The notes under the pieces: model-generated
Told to the model about the DNA's origin: nothing
Seen by the model: only the letters and a program-made list of their open reading frames with translations
The model's database searches: none
Assembly (NCBI RefSeq): GCF_027887165.1
Contig: NC_077231.1
Span: forward strand, 124,696,194 to 124,760,193
Direction of reading: 5' to 3'
Source of the DNA: Monodelphis domestica
Taxonomy: Eukaryota > Chordata > Mammalia > Didelphimorphia > Didelphidae
Length of the DNA: 64,000 nucleotides
Part shown: piece after piece, positions 47,400 to 59,686 of the stretch
Layout: each line of letters starts with the position of its first letter
How positions within the stretch are numbered: position 1 is the stretch's first letter
Translations under genes and position numbers: made by a program

Positions 47400-47408
47400 G
47401 CGCGCGTG
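47333..47408 (+). repeat. (TG)n(CG)n alternating pyrimidine-purine tract in the RIMKLB 3' UTR
   Basis: A 76-bp uninterrupted alternation of pyrimidine and purine: TATACGCA, about 23 TG units, then about 10 CG/CA units. Such tracts are classic Z-DNA formers. The CG block is striking in otherwise CpG-depleted DNA. Confidence 0.9.
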
Positions 47409-48667
47409 AGTGCACAGATGTGTACAAGTAAACATTTTTTCCTTTGACAATAAAGGAAAAGAACCTTAGGTTTGTGGTGTTGGAAAGGGAGGGGATAGGG
47501 GAATTAATTTAATATCATTTGCACTTATACATCCACATGCAAAGTAAGAGGGTCTATTCCAAAATCATTCCATCACTAGTTTACTCATACTTTGATAAAA
47601 CTATTTTTCAAAATCACACTGTTCTAAACTACATAGACTCACCAACCTTGTTATGATTTGGAAATTCACATGTTAGAATGAAAAGAGCAGTAAAGCCTAG
47701 CTATTTTCCTCTATTCCTTCGTTAAATAGAGGCAAAAAAAAAGTTAAGTCTTCCTTAAAAGAGCCAAATGAAACTTTTGCAAATATTTATGTTAAAGTTA
47801 CAACTAAGTTTATTTTTGTATTTGTTTAATAACTTTTGTATAAACCTCATTATTGTTTGGAGAGGTAGAAATGTATCTGTCAATATTTGTGTAACTATAA
47901 TCATGTCAAAGTTTGAATTGTTTGTACAGCTTTGTAGCTTGTCACGCTTTGTACTTTTTTTAATACTGTATTTTTTTAAAAATAATTTTCTGGAATTGTT
48001 TCCTCATCTTGCCCATGATAGAAGTTGGACTATACACATGCACACATGTTATGGACTATTCCATTTTATTTTTTTCCCCATTTTTAAAAAAAATTTTTTG
48101 ATGCTCACAAGCTGCTTAGTCATTTCTGCTGGCTTTTCCTCCATCCAACTTTGAAATCTTTGTGTGCATATGCTATCTGCTCAAGAAACAGCTTTGGAAC
48201 ATTTGAGTCTTTGAGGGGGAAAAAATCCAGAGACATGCTTTCATCAAGCACTCCATCAGACTTTGAGAAGGCATCGTGTGAAATCACTGACTTTCCAAAT
48301 CAACTCCCCTACTCTTCCCAGTGAAAAAAAAGGAAAAAAAAGGGTAAACAAAAAGTTGTTTTACTCATTTGAGAGTAAAACCCCAGTTTGGGAATATGGG
48401 AGGGCTTAGGGAGACTGTAAAATCAAATCTCGTGTTACATTATTTTTTTCCTGGCTCACTCTTTTTGAGAAGGTTTATGGGCTATGTGGCTGGTGAGACA
48501 CGATCCCCTCCTCCCTAAGGAAATGTAGGTGCTCAGACAGGTAACCTCTGCTGCTACTGTTTTTTATTTTATTTAAAATTTGTTTTCATTGTTCTAGGAT
48601 TTTAAGAAGTAATATATTGCAGGACTTATAACCAGATTCACTCCTTTTTCTTTCTTTCTTTTAAAAA

Positions 48668-48673
48668 AATAAA
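48668..48673 (+). terminator. Candidate polyadenylation signal AATAAA
   Basis: AATAAA lies in a T-rich context and is followed by tgttttatttaaagtatg, a plausible GU/U-rich downstream element. It would give RIMKLB a 3' UTR of about 3.8 kb. Alternatives are at 46828-46833 and 47449-47454. Confidence 0.35.
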
Positions 48674-48695
48674 TGTTTTATTTAAAGTATGTTAA

Positions 48696-51600
48696 GCGTC
48701 TTTGAAGCTTGGATTTTGGAGTGTCTCAGTAGTAGACAAAAATCTGCTGTTGGAATCTCCTAGTCCTCTTCCAGATTTGACTTGAAATGCTTTTAATTTT
48801 GTTTGGGGATTTTTTGTGTGGTATTTTATTTCTTTTACCAAAGTTCTATTGGTATACTGTTTTGGGGAGGGTGCCTAACTTAGTGTTAAACCTTCTTATA
48901 TTAATGAAAACTTGGCTTTTTTATTTCTTTAATGTTTTATTTTTTGTTTCATTTTTAAAGAAACATTCTAACTGCTTCCACTGTTACTGTTCTTTGCCAG
49001 CCTTTTCCGGAGCCAAAAAAAAAAAAAAACCCAGAGAAAAAAATTTCCTCCTTCCCCCTTCCTGATGATGAGTGAGAAGTTTTGAGAACTTTCGGGGTCA
49101 ATGCCTTTTTAAACTTCCCTTCCCCCAATAATGCAGCTCGTATAATGGTAAATGCAGCAGCCTGGATCCATGCAGAGCCCCAGCCTGCTGGCAGGTAATT
49201 TGACTCTTTCTGCTTTCTTCTGATCACCAGCCTATAATCTAACTTGCCCTTTTCTCCCTCCCTCTTCTTCCCTTCCCTGTTTTATTTTAAGAAAAAGTTT
49301 TCATTTATAGAGACTGACTGATTTTTTAAAAATGATAACACATAAACATCTATAGAATTTCTTATGTAATTTTCGCTTTGGGGAGAGCTTTAGAGATAGT
49401 TGGGATGAGTACATGACAATTCTTGGGGGTGGCTGTTTAGAGTCATAGATATATTTTTCTTCTTTGCATATGTGTCTGTATTTGGGTATTTTAGAATGTG
49501 GGGGGGTTTTTTGACTTTGTTTTTGTTTTGGGTTTGTTTGTTTCTTCCATTGTGCTACTCTGGCTTAAGCTTTTACAGGGGTTGGTGTTCCAAGTACACA
49601 GTGAGCTCACAGTATAAAGACATCAATTAAGAGTTGACAGGTATGGAAAACTAGAGTTTTGAAAAGGTAAAATTTAGGAATTAGGCTAAATGTTAACATT
49701 TTTACCATAGCATTTAGCTAGTCCTTATAGCACTTTGATTTTTATGACATTATTATAAAGTTGAGCAGGAATATTGAGAAATAGAAAGATAATAGAAAGT
49801 AATTAGTTGCAAAATAATTTTAAGTACTAATCTTTCAGTACCAAGCATTTCTAATGCACTCATGTTGACAAATAAAAAAACTATAATTTCCTATCTACAA
49901 ATTATCCTATAAAATTAAAGATGAAAAACCATAGCATTTGGGGGAGGTAGCTTGGGGAAGTGGGGAATGGGATGGGACAGATAACATAGTGGTTAAGAAG
50001 TTTGACTTAGTTTATACTTGCTAATAAGAAGCAAAACCAGGAACAAAACTCAAGTTTTGATAGACCATTTCCTAGTTTACTGAGTCACCCCCTATTTTTT
50101 CTTTTTAAGCTAAATTTGATGAGCCCTATATCACGTAACTGTTTTCAAGATTTTTTTCCTGCATGATTTCACCTCACCCCATAGCCAGAGTCAGTGTGGT
50201 TTTAGTAAGCATCAATCAGTCAGGAAAATAAGCCATTTAGCCCTAGCTCTGCATCTTATTTCATGTGTGAAAAGTCACTAATCCTATCTGTGCTTCAGAT
50301 TCCTCTTATAAAATAGAGGTCATTTCTACCAAGAATTCTGAGGCAGTGATATAACATTTCATTGAATTTCTTAAATGGAGTAGTCCCAAGTTCAGAGTAC
50401 TGTACTCCTTGGTGATACATTAAGAAGGGATGTGCCCAGAGGACTCTAGCTTGGACTATAGCTGACTGAGATGACCAGCACTGATGATATGAAGTGGATA
50501 AGGGGCAGAGAAAAATGGTTTGAGAGACTTTCTACTCCATACCCCATTTTTAATGACCCAAGTATATTTGATAGGTGTGTGATAACTTAAGAGTCCTTGG
50601 AGATTTATTTTCAAGTAGGTTCCTCTATTCTTGGTAGAAATGATCTAAATATATAGCATTTAAATCTGCTAGCTACCTCTGAGATTTGAGATGAGGGAAT
50701 GGGGTGTAGATGGTCAAAATGTTGTTTTAGATTTCAGTCAGAGAGACTTCCCTGTGCCACAGTTCCCCAGAAGCACAGCAGACCCCTGAGAGCAACTATG
50801 GGAATGGCGAAACTGATATCACCAACTCTTCTGCCCAGACTCACTCTGCATACTGAGGTCAACGGATGGGGGTTGAGAGTTGGGAAATAAATGAGGAGGA
50901 AAATGGAACATCAATTTGGTCCCTCTGTTAAACTGGCATTCAGGGCTTAGATCAGTGTTCATCTTAAATGAATTTTTGTTGGCAGGCTGGCTTCCCTTTT
51001 TATTTATTTGTTTATTTTTTGTTTTGAGGGTGGGGAGAGGAAGAAGATAGAGGAAAATTATCTTTAATGATCATTACTTGGTTATTGAATTAAGTGCCTT
51101 GATGTAGATAGCATAACAACAATAATGCTTCTAAAATGGCAGTGGGAAGATAAATTAATATCAAATTTTAAAAACAAAACTTTTTACAGGCTTGTTAAAA
51201 ACTATTCTCTTACCTCTTTAAATGTATATTCTTTTCCCCTCTTTTCATTGTTTTGTGTATGTATGTGTATGTGTGAGGCACACATAATTTGGGGATATGT
51301 GTATTAAGAATTTTCTCTAGTTGAAAAACAATGTTATAGGTTTTCTAAATAAAGTGATTAGTAATTTTCAAATAAATCATATTACTTATATTGCACATAT
51401 AGTTCTATTTTGAATATAGGTGGGGTGTATATGTGTATGTTTGTGATTTTAAGTAACTTCAAAATATTGAAAAATCAGGGAGCCCCACTGGGTTCTAGAA
51501 AAAATTTAAGTGTCTATTCTGCTGCTATTTTAGTGGTCTCTGAAATGCAATTTTGCAAGGCTTTTGGAATACCAAATGCAGGCTTTTAAAGTGGACCTTA

Positions 51601-54600
51601 CTATAGATCTTAGCAGTAGAATCAGAACAATAACAATATTTTTTAAAAGAAAGAAAAATATCTCTTACAGATTGTAGTTGCTGAGTGGTTCAGCTTTCTA
51701 CTTTTCATTATGGAATTTTATCAATTTAGCATCAATCTTTCTTGAAAGTTAACCATAACCTTACTATATGTGTTATGTATATTTGGTAGCACGGGCCATA
51801 AAAATAGTAGGAAGACACAAACACGGTATGTTGGACAAGGGAACCCTGTTTGGTTAACTATCTGATACTGAACAGAAACTCTTCTATATACCCTTCTGGT
51901 GCAGCAGAGTAATAAACTGGTAGGTGGCTGCAGTAGAAGAAGGACTTCAGAGTGGTGATTGGGACCTGAAAATTCTGCAGAGGGGCAAATGGAACATAAA
52001 ATAGAAGATGAAAACCTTTAAAGGGGGAAGAGGATGGAAGAGAGATTAAGACTACTGGGATTTACACTCTGGGTGGTAAGTCTACCTTTCTTGGTTTTTG
52101 GCTTAGCAGAGTAAAATTATTCATCTGTTAGAACTATTGCATAAGACAATTATCTGTATCTGTGTTTATACTTAGACTCACACACGTATACAAGTACACA
52201 TAAGTACTCTACCCATCATTAGCATGTCATTAAAATGTTTTTTATCCAGTATAGTTTCACCCTTTAAAATGAATAGACAAAAAAAATACTCTCAAAGTGA
52301 AACTGTTATAAATTGTAATGAGACCTAGATTTGGAATCAGTAGGCCTGTGTTCAAAACCAGGCTTTGCCATTTATTCCCCTTTTGACCTTGGGCAAAATC
52401 ACTCCATTTTTCTGGGATCTCTATCTCCTCATCAATAAAATGAAGGGTGTAGATTAGATGATACCTACAGTTTCTTCTAATCCTATCTCTGTGGTCATAG
52501 GTATATTAAATTTCTTAACTGTGTTGTGCAATTCAACATATATTTAATGTTGGAATGTAATATCAGATCAGATACCTATCTGGATTTTTAAGAAAGGACA
52601 GCAATATTAATTTCTTTTGAGATTATTTTGTAATTGTGGGCTAGACCAAAGTGATAGTGACAGAAAGTAAATCAGTAAAACTTTAAAAAAATATTTTAGG
52701 CAAAAATGTGCTGCCTTTTAAGTTTAATTTTTAAAAATGACTTTTCTCACTCTCCCTTTTTGCCTGATTGTCACTGAGCCTATCATCTTTTCTCTCCCCT
52801 TCCATCTGTTTTCATTCTCTCCTTGTATCCATTTCTCATTCTATACTTCTCCATTTCTCTCTCAGTGTTTATTTTCCCAGCTTACTTTTTTTGTGTGTTA
52901 ATGTGTAACTCATTTCATTCTTGACCATGTTTTTTTCCCTATGTATGCCTGTGTGATGGAGCTTATTCTCTTAATGCTCCTTAGGAGGGAAGGAAACAAG
53001 CCTAGAAACTTTGTGCAAATATCTAAAAGCTCATTTATGAGTCAGGAACATGGTATGACAGTCAATTCTGTCAGTGGCTTTATTAAGAGAAACAGTATCC
53101 AAGAATGAGAAAGTGATGGTTCTCTGTTTACTCTATCCTGGTTGATCAGTGTCATGTTTTTTAAAGGGTCATTTATTAATGAGTTAAGAAGGTAACTCAT
53201 TCCAAATAAAGATCACTTGAAAGACCTGGGGATATTTAGCCTGGAAAAAAGTCCAAAGGTAGACATGATAGCTTTCTTCAAGCACTTGAAAGCCTTTCAC
53301 AGGAAAGACGAATCCTGCTTATTCTATTTGGTCTAAGAGGCAGAACTAGGAGCAGCAAATACAGATGTAAATAATAGGTTTAACAAAAAGAAAAACCACC
53401 CTAACAATAAGACCTATCTAAAAGTAGAATATAATGCCCTACAAAGTTAGTGGATTTCCACAAACTTGAGATCTTTAATAAAAAAAACTGGATGACTACT
53501 CTGGTGATAATTTCTGAACTCTGAAATTTTGTTCAATGCCCAGGAGACTTCCCTATGGACCTTAGGCCTAGAAGGAACCTGAGGGATCATCTGGTCCAGT
53601 TCTCTCATCTTATAAATGGGGAATCTTGAGGCCCAGAGAAGTTGCAACTTTACCCAGGGTTTCAGAGTAGAAAGTGGCAGAGCTTTTGAACCATATTTGA
53701 CCTCATTTGAACCACATTGGACCTCTGAGTCCAAGTTCACTTCTCTTTCCATGATACCACATTGCTTTGGAAGTTAGAAACTATTTCATAAAACTGCATT
53801 TAATCCTTAAGAATCCTGGGAAAGCTGTAAAAATAAAACTGCTTTTCAAAGGCAGGATAAGAGGTCACCTTTTACAATGTCATATCTGTTGATAAGAAAA
53901 ATCTATGATGTACTTAAAAATGTATTACATTTTCATGTTTACTGGTCTTTGTAAATATATTTTTAAATGCATCAGAACATTCAGAGAATATTAAGCATCA
54001 AGTCTTTTGCTAAGATCAAACTCCAAAGGGACACATTATATTCCTTATAAGACATTTGAGGAAAAAAGAGATATTATGGAAAACATATTTAGTTTCAACT
54101 AGGTCTCTTACTCAAGTAACTCCTACCCAACTATTACTCCCAAACTGACAAAACTTATTAATTTATCACAAAAGAACCAGCTACATTGTGCTGAAATAAG
54201 ACTTTTGGGGTGTTTATCTCCAATCCCTTTTATTCTTTTTAAAAAGTCCTTGAGGGACAAGAGCAGATATTTAGGCTAAAGGTAAGAAAACAGGACAAGG
54301 AAGAACCTTTCTGTCCTTGGAACAAACAGGGTACACAGGAGAACAGCAGATAACATTAATTGCCTAAGGAGGAACCAATTACAAAATCTCCAAGTTGGAA
54401 GAGACCTTGGAAATCCTCATGCCCCACTTGGCATAATCCTGGGAATCTTCTTTCTAGGATTTATAGGACCTCAAACCTTTTTTCTATTGTAAGTGTTGAA
54501 GAAAGTTCACAATTACAATGTTTATAAAGTGATATGTATGTAACCCTGATTATTTTAGGGCAGAAAGTATATGTTTAAAAGAACAGTGCTAGCATTATTT

Positions 54601-54710
54601 TCAAAATTCAACCCTATTCTTAAAAAAGTAAAATTTTCTATATGGTTTTGGAGATGGAAGATTCTCTCAAGGAGCAGAATCAGTTCTATAAGGATAATTT
54701 AGGGTTGTGA
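48696..54710. other. Intergenic DNA with MIR relics
   Basis: No coding frame. MIR-like pieces: plus strand at about 52310-52495 (gttcaaaaccaggctttgcc, then ctcctcatcaataaaatgaa) and minus strand at about 53560-53765 (gaacctgagggatcatctgg, then tgaggcccagagaagttg). An AATAAA is at 51348. The first part could still be 3' UTR if the distal signal is used. Confidence 0.45.
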
Positions 54711-55409
54711 CCTAATCTAAATTTGATTTTTGGTCACCAGGGGATATCCCAAATAAAATACTCAAGTCAGTTTGGAAATGTATGGTGGTTTAATCAATAT
54801 ATAGGGAAGAAATCAAGGAGAAGAGAGAGGAAAAGGTATAGGATTTCTCCCATCTGGCCTGTGCCAGGTGAGTTCAAAGTCCTCTGCCAAGATTAGAGGC
54901 TCTAAGAGGCTAGTATTTGGAAGGTAAAGGAGAGAAAAAAATCAGCCTAAACTCTAAGAGATCTCAGAGAAGAGTCTCACCTGAACTAGATTATTAGGCT
55001 TCCTCCAGTATGGTATCAAAGAAAACTCGCCACCAAACCTGGACAATAGCAGCCGCCACTCCAAGATGCCAATACACTCAGCAAGCTGCCGCCAGCCACC
55101 TCTCTGCCACCAAAGAGGCCAGAGAGAGGAAGTGACACAAAATATATAGACAGTTTTCCATCACTTTCTTGCATCTCACATGTACCGATATCTTAGGCTT
55201 GACTTAGGACAGCCCAGGGGTCTGTCAGTTGTTTCTGATTTGTCATTTGCTATCATGTCTATCATAGGCCATCCTCCTAGATACTTAATCCTTAAGTATA
55301 GGTGTAGACATTCCTGATTTTGTTAGACTAAGTAGGGTAGAGTAATCTAAAGTTCAAAATTTCCTGATTTTTGTTAGACTAAGTAAGGTGGCGTAATCTA
55401 AAGTTCACA
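54711..55409 (-). mobile_element. Solo ERV LTR with internal tandem repeat, minus strand
   Basis: Minus-strand TGTGAACTTTAGATTACG start at 55409; a U3 with a duplicated 46-47-bp unit; a GC-rich middle (gccgccactccaagatgcc); and an R/U5 with ttgattaaaccacc and aaactgacttgagtatttt, which parallels caattgacttgggtatttg in LTR family B. Its end is around 54711-54735, boundary uncertain. No internal retroviral sequence is adjacent. Confidence 0.65.
55311..55407. repeat. Two-copy tandem repeat in the LTR U3
   Basis: ttcctgattttgttagacta...taatctaaagttca at 55311-55356 and again at 55361-55407, differing at a few sites. Duplicated U3 units are often enhancers in retroviral LTRs; function here is inference. 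Confidence 0.85.
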
Positions 55410-55639
55410 GTTCTATTCTAAGAGGCACCACACACAATCTGTCATGTATGTGTGGTTTTACTAAGTGCACAGAAGATACTTAAGATAGTTAATTTCCAAA
55501 TCATACAAAAAATGTTCTTATGTCTTATAGAAGTGACTTGTATCTTGAGAGTGTCCATTGTTTGGAATAATCTTTTTTACTTGTTACACACTTGCACAAT
55601 GTTATGGTTTCTATATTTAAAATATCTCTTATATCTGAC

Positions 55640-56262
55640 ATCTTTTTATTCCCACTGGAATCACTCCAGTTCAGGCTCTTATCTTCTCCTACCTTGATTG
55701 TGGTACCAGCCTCCTAATTGGTCTTTCTGCTTCTGTTCTTATCTCTTCTCCCATCCATCATCTATACTGCTGTCTGAGTAATCTAGCACATCGCTGATTA
55801 TGTCACTACTCTTCTTAGTGATTCCTCTTTGCCTACCAAATAAACTATCAATTACTGCCTATGGTATTTGGGGCCCTTCAGAAGCTTGATTTAACCTACT
55901 TATTCAGCTTAATCTCATTCCCCTTCACACATTCTACATCCTAACTAAAGTTGGGCTACTTTCACTTCTCGATTTTCAGTCTTTACTTGGCTGTCTCTCA
56001 TATGTTTACCCAGAGCATTCCCATGCTTGGAATTAATTCCCCTCTACAGTTCCACCTGTTGAAGTTCCTTCAAGGAGCAAGTTAGATGCTATTTCTTATT
56101 ATTTGTCTCCTCCCCCTCCCCTTAACTTCCAACCTCCCAAAATGAAGAGGAATCTCTTCTAGGATTTCACATAACTTTTTTTTTTGCTGTATTTCTCTTT
56201 GTTCTCATGTTTTATATCAGTTATTTGTATATTTGTCCTTCTTGAGAGCTAAGTTGGACCTA
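55640..56262 (-). mobile_element. L2-type LINE relic
   Basis: Reverse-strand L2 C terminus and 3' UTR: accttgattgtggtaccagc, ctcctaattggtctttctgc, and agttccttcaaggagcaagt, ending at a SINE. Confidence 0.65.
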
Positions 56263-56273
56263 GAACCATTTTT

Positions 56274-56488
56274 TTTAACCCTTACCTTCTATCTTGGAAT
56301 CAATACTGTGTACTGGTTCCAAGGCAGAAGAGTGGTAAGGGCTAGGCAATGGGGGTTAAGTGACTTGCCCAGGGTCACCCAGCTAGGAAGTGTCTGAGGC
56401 CAGACTTGAACTTAGGACCTTTCATCTCTAGGCCTGACTCTCAATTCACTCAGCTACCCAGCTGCCCCCACACACACCTCCCCGCCCC
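56274..56488 (-). mobile_element. Marsupial tRNA-derived SINE
   Basis: Full-length minus-strand copy with target duplication gaaccattttt (56263 and 56489) and a short C/A-rich insertion (56469-56487) beyond the head. Confidence 0.92.
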
Positions 56489-56639
56489 GAACCATTTTTA
56501 ATTGCCAAGATGCAATAATAAAGCCTAAATCCAAAATCCAAATCTTGCTCGTGGTATGGTATATATGAATTAATGAATATTTATCCAGAAAAATATTTCC
56601 CAATCTTACTTGGCCATAGAAGAGTTCATAAAATCATAG

Positions 56640-57433
56640 AATTTGAACTGAAAGAACTTAAAGTTTATGAAGCTCAGCCCCCTCATTGTATATAAGAGGA
56701 AACTGAAGTCTAGGCATTCAATAAGAATTTACTAAGTTCTTGTTATGTGCTAGAGAGACAAAGACTAAGGACAGGGTGTCTGTCTTCAAGGAGCTTCTAA
56801 TGGGAAAACAACTCTGTGTGTATATAAGCATATACAATGTAAACTGAAGGTAATCTCAGAGAGTAGGGATTCCAGAAAGGCTTCCTGCATAAAGTAGGAT
56901 TTTAACTAGGTCTAGAAGAAAGTCAAGAGACTGAGGTAAGGAGGGAGAAAATTCTAGATATGGGCGATAGCCAGTGAAAAGCTGAAGTCAGGAGATGGAA
57001 TGTTGTGTGGGGAGAATAGTAAGTTGGCCAGTTTTACCAGATTTTATAGGACATAAAGAGTAAGGTAAAAAGACTTGAATGTTAGGAAGGAACCAGATTG
57101 TAAAATCCCATGCCAAATGGGATTTTATATTTGATCATGGAGCTCACATGGAACTTGTGAGTTTGAGTAGGAAGATGAGAATTTGACTTTACTCAATATT
57201 AATTGACAGCTAAAGAGATGATGGAGTGGAAGGGGAAGAAACCTGAGATAGGAACAGCAGCCTGTCTGTAGGCTTTGACAATAGTCCAGGCATGAAGTAA
57301 AAACAGCCTAAACTAAGGTGGTAGCTGAGTGTGGATATGAATTGTTATGTATAAGATATTGTGAGTGTGAAAACAACTTGGAAAGAAATTGGATTTGTGG
57401 GGTGCTTTAGAGGATCTCTGCTCTACTCACCTC
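56640..57433 (+). repeat. Ancient mammalian repeat, left part (family not named)
   Basis: Phrases such as ccagaaaggcttcctgcata and atagtccaggcatgaagtaa recur in mammalian genomes. The same repeat continues at 62056-62850 after the ERV, so the two parts were contiguous before that insertion. Confidence 0.5.
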
Positions 57434-57760
57434 TGTAGCAGTTAAAATTAGTTTCTCTGCTAAAAGTATTATATTTTTAGAGGTTTATTTAAGATTAAGA
57501 AATAAAAAACAAAATAAGAAAGCACGTGTCTAGGCTCAGAGAGCCTATTCACAACCACTTACATCTTGCCTGCTAGGTAGAGAGCCATGTGTGCTCCGAA
57601 GGGGAAGTAGGAAGAGAGACCCAATAGGTTTTACAGCCAGTTTAAATAGCAATTTTGATCCTGAACAGTTGGGAACTCAGGTGAGACTAGAGAGCATCCT
57701 GGGAACTAGAGCAAGGACTTCTGGGGATTGAAGTCTGGGGTTCAAATCTCCATTTTTACA
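57434..57760 (-). repeat. ERV family A LTR (3' LTR)
   Basis: Minus-strand TGTAAAAATGGAGATTTG start and ...CTGCTACA end, so TG...CA termini. It has a TATTTAAA promoter-like site and AATAAA. Roughly 20 substitutions plus small indels separate it from the 61723 copy. Confidence 0.9.
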
Positions 57761-58191
57761 TACCCCCGTTTGATTGTTATTAGGGAAAGAAGTTTCCCCA
57801 AAAAGGATCATGAAAAAAAAAGAAATTTCCCCAAAAAGTATCATGAAAACATAATCAACTTAAACATTACAACAATTAGAGGATACGAGGAAAAAAGAAC
57901 AAAACCAATAATTGCTAGACACATTGACAAAAAGCCAGTTAGGGGGCAGTCCCCTTTGGCATGAAAGTATACATACAAATAAATGTTCAATCAACCACAC
58001 CCAAAGTTCATTTTTGATCTTCTTGTGCAGTTTATGGTCTGGAGGCATCTTTGTGGTGTATTCTCCAAGCAGTTCAGTTTCTGGATTTGGAGAGGTTGCA
58101 TGTTTCTTTACCTAAAATTCTTCTTAAAAGGAATTTAAACTTTGCAATTTAAAATAATAATATTTTTACATTTCCCTTTAAAAGGGTGATT

Positions 58192-59030
58192 TGTAAACCT
58201 TAAAATTTCCCAGACCCTACTTTATAAGATTGGATTAAGACGATTCCCCATTTGGGCAGTGAACTCTACTTAAAACAGGAATGTGAGAATTCTACTTTAC
58301 CTACTTGGGTCTGCCCTAGGGGAAGATAAAGTTGTAAACTCTTTTCTGAACAATGAAAAGTACTTAAACCCATACTTTTCTTAAGCTAAGTACCTATAAA
58401 GGTCAAGCAACTTGTGAATTTACAAGGAACAAAGAACTGGGAAACTTACTCAGAGCTTTCCTGGTGTGAATTACTCAAAAATCCACACCTTCTTAGGTGT
58501 GGACTAAGAATGGGCGGTCCTTTAGAAACATCTACAGTGATTGGTAGATGTAAGGACTTAGGGGAGGTGACAGAGGAGATTTTGCCCTTAAAAATAAGAA
58601 CTCAGGGAAGAGCTTAAAAAGTCATTCTGAAACATTCAGATTGGAGAGACTCATTCTGAGGAGACTGATTCTGAAACATTCAGATGGAGGAGGGAGCTGG
58701 TGAAAGTAGCTGAGATGCTGCTGGTCTGGTGTCATTAGAAATCCTTACTTAGACAGATCTTGTGTTGAGTGTTAAAAAACTGATTCTTTTCTTTCTCTCT
58801 CCTTCTTTGATTACTCATTGTATTGTTAATTAAAATCTCTATAAAACCCAATTGACTTGGGTATTTGAATAATTGGCGACCACCTTATATTTTATTTTAA
58901 ACCCAAGACACTGTAGTGAAACATATTTCTGCGGTCAAACTTACTCACCCTCTCTTATATCTATCACAATTTATATCTTCCACTATTTTAACCACTACAG
59001 TTTAAGACCTCAACCATTTTAAATCTCACA
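58192..59030 (+). mobile_element. Solo ERV LTR (family B) inserted in ERV family A
   Basis: Starts TGTAAACCTTAAAATTTC at 58192 and ends ...AATCTCACA at 59030, flanked by GATT at 58188-58191 and 59031-59034 (4-bp duplication). It holds ATTAAA and tataaaacccaattgact near the R/U5 part. It aligns in its first 450 bp with the minus-strand LTR at 1-701. Confidence 0.8.
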
Positions 59031-59587
59031 GATTGAAAGACACAGGATCACTTAGGGATGCATGGCTGAGTTATGAGGTATATGAATCAATTGGCAAGAG
59101 AAATTAAAAAGACATCAGAAACATCCAAATAAAAAAGAAAATTTCTGGATGAAAATATAAATCTTATATCAAAATCTTATGTGTAAAAATTCTAAGTAAA
59201 GGAAAAGTAAATCTATGACAAGACCTTGAATCAGGGCCCAAGTAAAATGATCTAAGCAATGATGCATTTACCCAGTCAGTAGCCAGGATTACAGAAAGTT
59301 ACCACACTATGAAAGACAGAAAAAGGGACCAGATTATAGGAGCCAAGTTTGGGGATACTCATCTGTAAGTATTTTCGGAGTGAGTGTAGACACAGGGAAG
59401 GCCTATGTCATAACAAATGTTAAACATAGCAACCTCGAGTCTTCATACTAGGTTCAAGACCTTTGTATTGGCTTAGAAGTGCATCAATCCATCCTGGATT
59501 GGTTTATCTTTGGCCCCATGCAATGGCTCTTTTGTGTATATCTTGTCCTGGAATCAGTCAGAAGTATTAAGCAAAGTCCCATAGTTT

Positions 59588-59686
59588 TTTTTAAACAATT
59601 AGTGGCATCATTTTTATAGTCTCAAGCTTTTAGGGTATGCATTAGCATTATAGCAAATGTTTTTTAAACTTATATTACTGCTAAAT
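59588..59686 (+). repeat. 99-bp inverted repeat, left arm
   Basis: Begins tttttaaacaattagtggca and ends tattactgctaaat. Its reverse complement is identical over all 99 bases to 60653-60751. The arms are separated by 966 bp inside the ERV. Confidence 0.95.

Larger units (their letters stand above)
44885..48695 (+). other. RIMKLB: RIMKLB 3' untranslated region (extent estimated)
   Basis: After the stop there are about 3.8 kb with no SINE, L1 or LTR insertion, unusual in this repeat-dense window and consistent with a retained UTR. It is U-rich with many A/T runs. Candidate polyadenylation signals AATAAA are at 46828, 47449 and 48668; the last is followed by a TG/T-rich stretch and is my choice for a distal end. 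Another AATAAA at 51348 could extend it. The true end needs transcript data. Confidence 0.55.

Noticed and set aside
55311..55407. Short direct repeats considered as a CRISPR-like array
   Set aside because: Only two units with no spacers, inside a retroviral LTR in mammalian DNA.
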